The translations under genes and the position numbers were made by a program. From NCBI GenBank assembly GCA_024516035.1, contig JAMCCL010000111.1:1-64000 (forward strand): a stretch of 64,000 nucleotides of DNA, given 5' to 3'. Under the pieces are notes generated by a model that searched no databases, was not told where the DNA came from, and saw nothing but the letters and a program-made list of their open reading frames with translations. Positions 12,122-22,600 of the stretch are shown here, one piece after another (within the stretch, counting starts at the first letter, position 1; each line of letters opens with the position of its first letter). The stretch comes from Bactericera cockerelli (lineage: Eukaryota; Arthropoda; Insecta; Hemiptera; Triozidae).

Positions 12122-12503
12122 TAGGATCACACGATATGGCAGAGCGACATATAATATGCCAATCTCCCTTGCCATAGCGTGTGATCGGTCTTTGTTTACA
12201 TGACCATAGAACTATTTTTGTCTATGGCGACAAATTTTTTCTATGGTGCCATAGACGTATGGCAGGATCTATGGCATTCGTGTGAGTGCTTCATCACACA
12301 CATGGTCTACAATATGATAATATGGTGACGACTGGCAGGCTTGTCTATGACAAGGGGGAAGACATACAATGCCATAGAGTTTTTTTGCCACATTATATGG
12401 CATTGTATAAGAGTATAAGTGTCATATATTATAATATATGTGCCATTCGTTTTTCTTTCTCGCCATAGAAAATATGGCATCTGTGCCATATAGTGTGATC
12501 CTA
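12122..12503. mobile_element. ~380-bp MITE with terminal inverted repeats
   Basis: The ends taggatcacacgatatggca and tgccatatagtgtgatccta are inverted repeats of 20 bp with one mismatch. The interior is full of atggca/tgccat words in both orientations. It interrupts a satellite unit between gccttaaggta and ttacggtagga. The target-site duplication is not clear, so the superfamily is unassigned. Confidence 0.8.
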
Positions 12504-12630
12504 TATTTACGGTAGGAGATAAAAAAAATCCTGGAATCCAAAAGGAGTTGTCTTGGGCGGAGACCGCAAGGGGCGGCAATCACGGTTGGCCAAAAATTAT
12601 GTTCGAACTTTAAAATTGACATTTGATTCG
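12504..12630 (+). repeat. satellite-unit fragment, right part
   Basis: ttacggtaggagataaaaaa, cctggaatccaaaaggagtt and gaccgcaaggggcggcaatc continue the unit that breaks off at 12121. Confidence 0.8.
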
Positions 12631-13004
12631 TATTTATGGTTTACAATCCTGGGACTGTTTCAATCCCGAAAAATCGGGATTGAAAATTAGCGATCTCGGG
12701 ATAACGGGATTTGATAGCGCTTTAAAATACCTATGATAAAGGCAAACTGTTAGATCTTGTAGTTAGTTCATCCACGATTCATGTATTTCCCTTATGGACT
12801 GGCAGCTTGATCCATGAATAAATCAGTTCCATTTCTGAAAATTTAAACGTGTATTTTCTCTCATCCTACACATACTACAACAAAAAAAAAAACATTTATT
12901 TGTGTTTTTTAATAAATAAAAATGGTTTATGAATTACTTCTTTCAACATACTATTAACAATGTACAAATTTAGTATAAAAATAATAACAATAAATGGGTA
13001 GATC
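12631..13004. other. intron sequence, nothing recognised
   Basis: AT-rich. A small palindromic phrase around cgggattgaaaat/cccgaaaaatcggg lies near 12665-12710; otherwise nothing seen. Confidence 0.4.
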
Positions 13005-13016
13005 AAGTTCTATTTA

Positions 13017-13818
13017 TACAGTATGTTTCAGAAAAGGTGGCCACCCCCTCGTAACTTTTGAACGCGACGGAATTTTTCAATTCTGTGAAGTCCTAGGTAT
13101 AGGAAGTGCCCTATGGCCCATCCTGTGGTCATATTTATTTTTGGCCCCGGTCGGCCCTTCCGGCTTTTAGGCCATATTTTTTTCATTTTTCTCGCGAATT
13201 TTAAATGGAATGCTATATTTTTTATTCCTGTTAATTAAAGTCCAAGTTAGGCTGAGTATAATGAGCTTTTAAAATTTTCAAAAACCTTATCAGGGGCGGA
13301 GCTAGTAGGGTGCAAGTTTCAAAATTGTTACACCCTGTATTTCAGCGTTAGTTAGATTTTTTAGTACTTTTTTTATGTTCGTAGGTTCAAAATATTGTTT
13401 TACACCATATGAAATCAAAAAAATATTCTTGTTTACTTCTAATCAGGTTCATAGTAAGGTTTTTGTAAAAGTCCTTTTTTTCTCACGTCAATTTTTCCGT
13501 AAATTAGTGGTGTTCTCGAAATTGGCATTTTTAGAGGTGAAAGTCTGCAGTGACATATGTTTTTTATGCTTAAAATCGAAAGTAAACTTAACGGAGAAGC
13601 GATTAAAATCATAAAAAAAGCCATTTAACCTGCTAGTTTTTTCACGACAGTGTCCGGTAAAGTGGGTGAATTTCGTATTGGATTTTTTTTTGTTGAGGAA
13701 ACCCAATTGGCATAGAAAATAAATAATACCTAATAAGGGAATAATACTTCAATTAACATAACTAAATGCGAAATTAAATGAAGATTATTTCTTCTAAATC
13801 AGTGCCGGATAATTTTTT

Positions 13819-13878
<60 letters not shown>

Positions 13879-14777
13879 CCTCTTTAAAATAATTGAATCG
13901 GTTTAATTTTCACCCTCAAGAGTTTGGTACTTGACCTGGTATTTTTTTTCTCTTAAATTTTGAGATAATTAGATTTTTATTTAGAGACCTGGTATTCATT
14001 ACTAGCAACACCAGTATGATTTTTTTTAAATTCGGGTTTAATATCGCGTTTCAACTGCATGGTCATATCATAACGGGGGTGTTACATTCCATTCGCAAGA
14101 AACTCACCAACCTCCTAAACACATTTATCTCACCCAGCCTGGGTTAGGCTGGAATGCCAGCATCACGAAGTCTTCTCCTCAAGTCTTCAAGAGGGGACCC
14201 CTAGGCCGACTTTAGAAGCAGCATTATCCGATAATTATTTTTGATACAACTTGAACTTTGAAAAGTGAAAAAAAGAAAAGAGAGAGAGAGAAAAAAAAAT
14301 ATGCGGTACTGATTTAGAAGAAAAAGTCGGCCTAGGGGTCCCCTCTTGAGACAATTTTAGTTGGTAAGTTGGTAAAATCTGTAGAAAACACATTGTCAAT
14401 AATTCTGGAGTCAGTCTGATGGCGCTTTGAATGCAACGATTCTTGTAGGATCACCGAAGTTAAGCAACGTCCAGCGAGGAGAAGACTTCGTGATGCTGGC
14501 ATTCCAGCCTAACCCAGGCTGGGTGAGATAAATGTGTTTAGGAGGTTGGTGAGTTTCTTGCGAATGGAATGTAACACCCCCGTTATGATATGACCATGCA
14601 GTTGAAACACGATATTAAACCCAAAATTAAAAAAAAATCATACTGGTGTTGCTAGTAATGAATACCAGGTCTCTAAATAAAAATCTAATTATCTCAAAAT
14701 TTAAGAGAAAAAAATACCAGGTCAAGTACCAAACTCTTGAGGGTGAAAATTAAACCAATTCAATTATTTTAAAGAGG

Positions 14778-14814
<37 letters not shown>

Positions 14815-15623
14815 AGAGAGAAAAAAATTATCCGGCACTGATTTAGAAGAAATAATCTTCATTTAATTTCGCATTTAGTTATGTTAATTGAAGTATTATT
14901 CCCTTATTAGGTATTATTTATTTTCTATGCCAATTGGGTTTCCTCAACAAAAAAAAATCCAATACGAAATTCACCCACTTTACCGGACACTGTCGTGAAA
15001 AAACTAGCAGGTTAAATGGCTTTTTTTATGATTTTAATCGCTTCTCCGTTAAGTTTTCTTTCGATTTCAAGCATAAAAAACATATGTCACTGCAGACTTT
15101 CACATATAAAAATGCCAATTTCGAGAACACCATTAATTTACGGAAAAATTGACGTGAGAAAAAAAAGGACTTTTACAAAAACCTTACTATGAACCTGATT
15201 AGAAGTAAACAAGAATATTTTTTTGATTTCATATGGTGTAAAACAATATTTTGAACCTACGAACATAAAAAAAGTACTAAAAAATCTAACTAACGCTGAA
15301 ATACAGGGTGTAACAATTTTGAAACTTGCACCCTACTAGCTCCACCCCTGATAAGGTTTTTGAAAATTTTAAAAGCTCATTATACTCAGCCTAACTTAGA
15401 CTTTAATTAACAGGAATAAAAAATATAGCATTCCATTTAAAATTCGCGAGAAAAATGAAAAAATATGGCCTAAAAGCCGGAAGGGCCGACCGGGGCCAAA
15501 AATAAATATGACCACAGGATGGGCCATAGGGCACTTCCTATACCTAGGACTTTACAGAGTTGAAAAATTCCGTCGCGTTCAAAAGTTACGAGGGGGTGGC
15601 CACCTTTTCTGAAACATACTGTA
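13017..15623. mobile_element. 2.6 kb palindromic (foldback) element, copy 2
   Basis: Same orientation and sequence as copy 1 (7661-10266). The only difference seen by eye is one extra T (gccata followed by seven instead of six T). Left and right ends are again tacagtatgtttcag and its complement, with TA/TATA on both sides. The right end abuts the 5' end of a family A SINE at 15626. The arm-to-arm differences of copy 1 are all present here too, so both copies came from one recent source. Confidence 0.88.
14417..14645 (+). mobile_element. 5S-rRNA-derived SINE (type 2) inside foldback copy 2
   Basis: The same embedded SINE as at 9060-9290, at the same place within the palindrome. Confidence 0.75.
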
Positions 15624-15625
15624 TA

Positions 15626-15941
15626 CGCCAGCTTCCGTGGCGTAACGGTTGTGACTACTGCCCGTAGTACAGAGATTCTGAGTTCAATTCCCGGTCGGAG
15701 CAGACTTTTCACAAAGAAAATTCTGTTCCCCCAAACACGTGAGCCTGGCAATGCCGGCCCTACCCAGGCTGGCTAAGTTTAATGTGGGTAGCTGGTACGA
15801 TTCCCAGCGAAAAATCAAATAGAATCGTTGGTGTTAGGAAGGTCATCTGGCCGTAAAACATTTGCCACAACCAACCTCAAAAATGAGGTTGAACAATGCC
15901 GACCCCAAGTAGGATTAGGAAAGACAAAGTGAAAGAAGAAG
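15626..15941 (+). mobile_element. tRNA-headed SINE, family A, with target-site duplication
   Basis: Head cgccagcttccgtggcgtaa and gagttcaattcccggt, body ctacccaggctggctaag and gctggtacgattcccagcg, tail gccgacccc...gtgaaagaagaag. The 14-bp aagttctatttata follows at 15942-15955 and also lies at 13005-13018, on the far side of foldback copy 2. The SINE and foldback together therefore sit inside one SINE target duplication. Confidence 0.88.
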
Positions 15942-15955
15942 AAGTTCTATTTATA

Positions 15956-17160
15956 CACGAAGCTCGGAGAAGCTCTGTCGGATCGTTTGACTTGACCAAC
16001 TACACCATCAAGCGCTGTCATTCTCGCCAAAACATCATTGACGGTGTCACCTGAAATTGAGCTTCTGCTTGTGAAAGCGTAATCTTCTTTTTCTCTATTG
16101 TTGAGGTTCATGAGCCGCAGATTTCTCCACCAATTGACTCGTTGATGTTGATGGTCTGAGATCATTTTTCTTGTGTTTTGTGCAAAGATGTGTATGTAAT
16201 CCTTTCGTAGATTTTCCTAGGTCCTAGGGTCTTGAGTAGGGAATCACATGTTTTACACTTGGCACTATTTCAATTACAAGAAACAAAGTAATAGCTCCAA
16301 ATCGACTAAATATCGGAATCTTTTTTGTTACTTATATAATTATTTATGTTTCATTACATGGGTAATTTAAGAAACTAAAAGAATTGTCAAGGTAAAGTAT
16401 ATACAACATAGATTTATCAATCACTCGATTTTACAGGTTTTCAAAACACTACTTTTAGCTAAAAAAGCAAAAATTACTCTGCCAATTATGGACTCCATAC
16501 TTCCTCGTGAATCCGATTACTAAATTTCTCTGAAGTAACAAGCAAAAATCTATTTCTATTCGAACAAATTCTGGAGTTAACATCACACGACTTTCCTTGT
16601 ACCCCAAAAAGAAGTCGAGTTCAGCCACTGGTGACTCAACGGTAACAGATAGCTAAAAATCAATGCCCAATTCGTAATCAACACTTCATAATCAATAAAT
16701 TTGATATGTCACAACCTCAATCTAGGATAAATAATAATAAAAGTTAGTCAAAGCGGACGAGCGGAACAAATGGCTGAAAACATCTTCTTAGATTTACTGA
16801 GGCTGATTCGTCCAGAAATGTGAAAAAATATACGTCAAATTTTCGACGAATACAATACTTTCCTTATTATAGGATAAGGAAAGTAATAAGAAGACAAAAA
16901 AATAAGAAGCAATTCAAAGGGTACTGCTCTATCACCGGTTTTTATATTTGTCTTAAAAAGCCATTGTTTTGGCATCCTTCAATGATTCATAGAATCTCAT
17001 GTTGAAAACGAGAAAGGCACTCATGAACTGATAAACCTCTCGAGTGTGAGTCATCAATAGATACCACAGGTCTCATGGATACAGAAATACAAAACATACG
17101 AATACATAATATTGAGTATCTAGGATTAGGAACAAGTTAGTTTTATGATAGGAGTCAAAA
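15956..17160. other. intron sequence with no recognised gene
   Basis: AT-rich. A 72-codon minus-strand frame (15947-16165, MISDHQHQRVNWWRNLRLMN...) and a 61-codon plus frame (16820-17005) were looked at; neither matches a family I know, and neither has splice or start context. Confidence 0.4.
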
Positions 17161-17475
17161 GTGTTCGTATCGGCAGGCAGACACTTTTTCACTTTTGAAA
17201 GCGGCGGGGTCGCCTAGGATTGGCGATCAAAGTTAGCCGTAAAATATGTTCCAAATTTAAAGATGATATATGTATATGTAAAAAAAGAACACAGTAGAAC
17301 ACTTCCCATTTCTAATATTAGAAATTTATCAGAAGTAAAATATTAGCTACTCCGATTATTAACTTTCTTCTATCTTGCTCTGTTCGACGGATATCTCGCC
17401 CGAAAGCGGTGACAGGCAGATGCGGCCTTACGGTAGAAATACAATAAAAGAACAGTTTTCTGGAATCAAAGTTGT
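17160..17475 (+). repeat. two partial satellite units (end of one, start of next)
   Basis: acactttttcacttttgaaa, ggcgatcaaagttagccg and aaaatatgttcc form the end of a 272-bp-type unit. atcttgctctgttcgacgg and gatgcggccttacggtag form the start of the next. Much more diverged than the 5657-7500 array. Confidence 0.75.
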
Positions 17476-17620
17476 CGACTCCAAAAAATTCCTGTTTTCC
17501 TATCTTATTTAATAAAAATCATAGAATAAAAAAATGTGTAAGTACCTATGTTTCTTTTAATAAATCCAAGTATATTTCTTTTGCCGTAATGTTTTTGCCT
17601 TTTCCGCCACTGGTTGCTGC

Positions 17621-17717
17621 TCACATTAAAGTAACAACTAATTTTTCCTCACGAGGTATGAGTCGACCCCGTAACAACCGTAACATTCATGAGTCCAAAA
17701 ATTCCGACTACTCTGGG
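17621..17717 (-). mobile_element. SINE family B, 3' part, split by the BEL/Pao insertion
   Basis: agtaacaactaatttttcct then cacgaggtatgagtcgaccc match the tail side of family B. The tRNA head continues at 25467-25534 on the other side of the LTR element, so this is one older SINE cut in two. Confidence 0.85.
17713..17717. repeat. BEL/Pao target-site duplication, left (ctggg)
   Basis: ctggg directly precedes the 5' LTR and is repeated directly after the 3' LTR (25467-25471). Confidence 0.88.
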
Positions 17718-18127
17718 TGTTGCGTACAGCGTACACTGCGTACCGTATCAATGCCTCCCCATAAATGCAGCCCTGACTTGCAACAAGAGAGCCCCTTGGC
17801 TTCAAACAAGTCAGCGGTAATTTTCCATAGAATTTGTAAGTTCAACTCTCTATTCTCTGCCCTCAGCAGTTACCTTTTGACAATCAGAGAGATCACACCT
17901 CAGTTCAAATTTAGTGTATACCATTTTCGTGCAACGCTCAATATTTCTTTAAAGTTCTCAAATTAAAGATAGTTATTACCCACAAAGCTCACTCATCTTC
18001 ACACTCTGCCCCATCACCAAGAAGAGCCGGCCGGCACCCCGTAAGTCAACCCCGCTAGAGTCTTCAAAGGTGAGTGAGCCCTCATTTTTCTCTTCTTCCC
18101 TTCGAACCTTGTGGGCTGTCCCCCACA
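17718..18127 (+). repeat. 5' LTR of BEL/Pao element
   Basis: 410 bp, starting tgttgcgtacagcgtacact and ending ggctgtcccccaca. It should hold the element's promoter; an A/T motif (cataaatgc) at about 17760 is the only TATA-like word I would point to. It also carries an aattaaa poly(A)-like word at about 17962. Confidence 0.95.
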
Positions 18128-18155
18128 TCGTTTTTGGTCCGATTATCGAGCCGGA
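18128..18155 (+). other. candidate primer-binding site
   Basis: Just inside the 5' LTR, tggtccgattatcgagcc (from 18135) has the TGG start expected for pairing with a tRNA CCA end. I could not assign the tRNA with confidence. Confidence 0.45.
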
Positions 18156-19680
18156 TTACGAACCTTTGAAAAGGTCACCTCTTTTCAATTTATAAAACTT
18201 AATTTCTTTTGGGCGAGTACCCATTGCCACATGCACGTATTATATAAAATTTCAACCTAACATACTTGCATTACTTGCTAAGATTATTGTTACCATATTC
18301 TAATATTATTTTATTGCCAAGTCAACTAGTGCACTCATTGTAATTTGTCCATTTTGTTTGTCTTTCTGTCAATTTCTTGTTTTTTGCCGAAATAAGCATA
18401 TAATCTCTTTCAGCATAAAGGTGAGGCACACCTCTTCTTTAAAGCGTTACCATAGTGTTTTAAACCTTCATAATTCATTGCATTATTTTAGAAATTTTAA
18501 AGTGCTATAAATCATTACAATTATTAGAATTACGTACTTGCCCTCTTGATATTTAATTTTACCTACAGTCCACTGCCTCTCCCATTTTAGTTTCCTAAAC
18601 TCGGCCCCTCGCTATAGTTCTCGTTTCTCAGCGTACCGAGCAACTTGCTACCTATGTCCTATGCCGCTGTGACCAATCACTTGATTTCAAGTTACACTTG
18701 ATCTTAACTTGAAAGTTCTATCTTTCAACTTGAATTAATATTCCATCTCACTTGTCACTATTTCAACTATCTGATTTATCTAATTACATATCTCCATATC
18801 TCAATTTATCTTATGTACGCTTCTCCCCGGCTCCTCTCTGATCTATGTAGGTACCTACTGTACCTTTACTTGTCTATTACTTGTTTGTGATCTCTCTGCT
18901 CCGCTATATAATATTTATGTAAGTTAGTTCGCCCGCACCGCTCTTCGTATTTCTAATTAATGTCATTAGGTAACTCCATGTAATAATCATTGTTATTCGT
19001 GTTTTCTGTTTATATTCTGAACTTAGAATTTTTCGTGAACTTAGTAAAATAAAAGTACTTCTTAGTTCATCGCCTCTTACTGTTCGTGAAACCGCTCCAG
19101 TATTGCCGGGAATAAAATAAAATAATCATTATAATTAAATTTAATTCGCTTAATAATTAATTTAATTTAGTTTACCCGCTCTATTCATTCATTTATTTCA
19201 TTTAAGTCTCATTCAACCATTCAAGTCTAACCCGCATTCATTTAAGTTTAACCCGCATTCATTTAAGTTCAACCCGCATTCATTTAAGTTCAACTCGCAT
19301 TTATAAAAGTATAACCCGCTTTCATTTTCCCGCATTTTCATATACTACCGCATTAATTATTATCGTTTTCCCCGCAATATCTTGGTTTTCCGCGATTATT
19401 AATAAATTCAGTTCACGAATCCGCATAACTTGATTTCCGCTTTTTTGTTTATTAAATAGTAAATAAAAGTTTTTTTTAACGCTTATTAATTTTTCCGCAA
19501 TAATTTAACTAGCTAGCCCGCTGTTTAATTTACTTTCGCAATTTAAAGTTTTTTTTTTTTTTTCTACTTAGTGTATCTGTGTTGTGTTCACGATTTACTT
19601 AATCTCAAGGATCATACGATCAATTCACCAGGTAATCTAGACCTTATTCTTCATATTTCACTGTCTTTTAAATAAAAATC
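18156..19680 (+). other. BEL/Pao untranslated leader with a 21-bp tandem repeat
   Basis: About 1.5 kb of AT-rich, non-coding leader before the Gag-Pol start. At 19205-19330 the phrase aacccgcattcatttaagtt repeats about five times with a 21-bp period. A role in packaging or internal initiation is possible but not shown. Confidence 0.8.
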
Positions 19681-22600
19681 ATGTCGACTAACTCTCAAAG
19701 AGAAAAACTCCGCTCATTGATTTCGCGTAAGGATAAATATCTTGACCGTATGCAAAAGCTGGCAGATTACACCACTCAGCTTACCGAGTCTAACACAGGG
19801 CCATTTTTATCTCGTTTCGAACGCATCGATGATTATTACAATTCTTTTGATACTCTCCAGGATCAAATTGATACTTTGTGCGCCTCTATGGATAGCGCTG
19901 ATAAAGTTGACACCTCCGGAGACACTCAGACCTTTGAGGAGTTATATTTTGAAACTAAGGCTTTCGTTAAGGCTAAAAATCTTATTCCAGCATCAACTGC
20001 TATTGTGCCGGCTTCCAGTCCCGCTCCTACCGCCACAGTTTATCCGAAACTTCCAAAACTTTCGGTCCCTATCTTTTCAGGCGATTTACAACAGTGGTCA
20101 AGTTTTCACTCGCTTTTCAGGTCTACGATTCACCGTAGGACTGATATCTCAGAAGTAGAAAAGCTTCAGTACCTACGCTCATTTCTGCGCGGGCCTCCTC
20201 TGCATTTGATTGAAAATTTCCAACTTCTCGATCAAAATTATTCTACAGCATACAAAACCTTGTGTGATCGCTATGAAAACAAAAGGGTTCTAGCTTCGCA
20301 TCATCTCAACATGATCCTGAACTTCAAGCCGCTTCACAACAGCAACGTATCGGGTCTACGCAGTTTTCTTGAGGTTTTTCAGACTAATGTTGCTGCCGTA
20401 AAGAACTTGAACCTTCCTAATATTGGTGATTTTCTTTTAGTTCAGATTGCCCTTCGCGTATTAAATATCGAACACAAGAAATTATTCGAGGATAAATTGG
20501 ATTCGAACGAGGTACCTACTTACGATCAATTAATAAATTACGTTAATAAAATTTGCATGGACAGTGAAATGATCCAGTTCTCTACATCTCCTTCTTCTTC
20601 AAAAAATACCTTCGCTGCGCCTACCGCTAACCCGCACAAGGGAAATTATAAACACGAACGCACATCCTACCTGTCTACCGCTGAATCAACAAAACCGCAC
20701 GCACTTCAGTCCTCCCCGCACTCTTCTTGTCCTATATGTAAACAGGCTCACCCGCTCTTCAAGTGTTCTTCTTTTCTTAAGTTTGATATTCCTAAACGTG
20801 TTGAAGTTCTCAAAAGTCAGAACCGCTGCTTCAACTGTTTAGGTGTTCACCGCATTTCGGACTGTCGCTCCGATTCCACTTGCCGCACATGCCACAAACG
20901 GCATCACACGCTAATACATCGCGAGTCTAATTTTGTAAATTATTCTTCCCCTAGCTCTTCCAAAGAGACCACCCCTCAGACCAAGACCTGTATTTTCTCA
21001 ACTGGTGACAACGTTCAAAAATCTTCAGTTTTACTAGGCACCGCCCGAGTTTCAATTTTGGACCGCTTTGGCAACCCGCACCCAATCCGCTTGATTGTCG
21101 ATCCTGGTTCACAAATTTCTTGTATAACTGAATCGTGTGTTCAACGCATAGGTTTACAGAAATACAAATGCGGTATTTCTATTTCGGGTATTGGAGACAA
21201 TACGGTGCCTGAAAACAACGGAGCCGTCTCTTGTGTACTATCTCCACGCCTACCATCTAGCCGCAATCTTCACGCCGAAGCAGTTGTTCTTAAACGTATT
21301 TCTTCCAATATACCTTCCGCTCATATTGCACCTGAAGTGTTTTCAAAATTTTCTCACCTTGATCTCGCTGATCCCGATTTCTGTATACCGGATGCTGTCG
21401 ATTTTCTTCTTGGCGCTGAATTGTACGCGCAGATATTATGCACTACTGGGGACAATGTGATACCTGGGACAACTACCGCTATGAGAACAACGCTGGGATG
21501 GATTATTTTCGGCCGCACACCTACTTACAACGAGGATAGTGCTCGCCGCTCTCTGTTTCTCACTTCCCCCAACCTGGATACAACGCTCCAGAAGTTTTGG
21601 GAGACGGAGGAAGTCGCTGTCCAGCTCATTGAAGATCCTGAGGATGTTCGCTGCGAGGAACATTTTCTCTCCACTCACCAGCGTGACGAAACAGGCAGAT
21701 ATATGGTCTCACTACCCTTCCGTGAGGATGTCTCTAATTTAGGCGAAAATCGCAATCGCGCTCTCACTCAGTACCGCAACTTGGAAAAACGCTTAAATAA
21801 AAACGAATATTTACATACTGAATATACAAAGTTTTTTGATGATTATTTAGCTCAGGATCATATGCATGTGTGTAAAACTCCTTCTCGCTATGTCATTCCT
21901 CATCATGCTGTACTAAAACAATCTAGCTCTACTACAAAGCTCCGCGCCGTATTCAACGCATCCGCCACTAGCACCACTGACAAGTCACTCAATAATCTTC
22001 TAATGAAAGGCCCCAAACTTCAAAAGGATATTTGCAATATTATTCTTTCCTTTCGTTCTCATCGTATTGTTGTGTGTGCAGATATTAAACAAATGTATAG
22101 GCAGATTTTAGTGCACCCAGATGACAGAAAGTTTCAGCATATATTCTGGCGTAATCCTCAGAACAACGAAGTCGCAGAGTTTGAGTTAACTACGGTAACG
22201 TATGGTATCGCACCGTCAGCTTACCAAGCTCAAAGAGTACTCCAGCAGTTGGTGCTTGATGAAGGACATGCCTTCCCTCTTGCTTCTAAAGCCATTCTCA
22301 ATGAAACCTATATAGATGACGTTGTCAGTGGCGGAGCTACGGAACAGGAAGCCCTTCAACTTCAACAAGAACTGGTCGCTCTACTTAAACGAGGTTGCTT
22401 CGAACTTCGAAAATGGGCAAGTAACAACGCTGCTCTTCTTGAAACCGTCCCGCATGATCATCTTGAGAAACCGCTAGCTCTTCGGGAGGACGAAGAGCCT
22501 ACTTTTAAAATTTTAGGTCTTCACTGGGACCCCGCATCCGATACATTCTCGTATCACGTCGCAGACATTGACGTCGTCTTCACTAAACGATCAATCCTTT

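Noticed and set aside
8018..15152. Repeated 60-79-codon frames (for example MGFLNKKKSNTKF...)
   Set aside because: They occur in both arms of the palindromic elements and mirror each other; no family match.
15947..16165. 72-codon minus-strand frame (MISDHQHQRVNWWRNLRLMN...)
   Set aside because: Looks more protein-like than most, but I recognise no family and see no splice sites or start context; left as unassigned.
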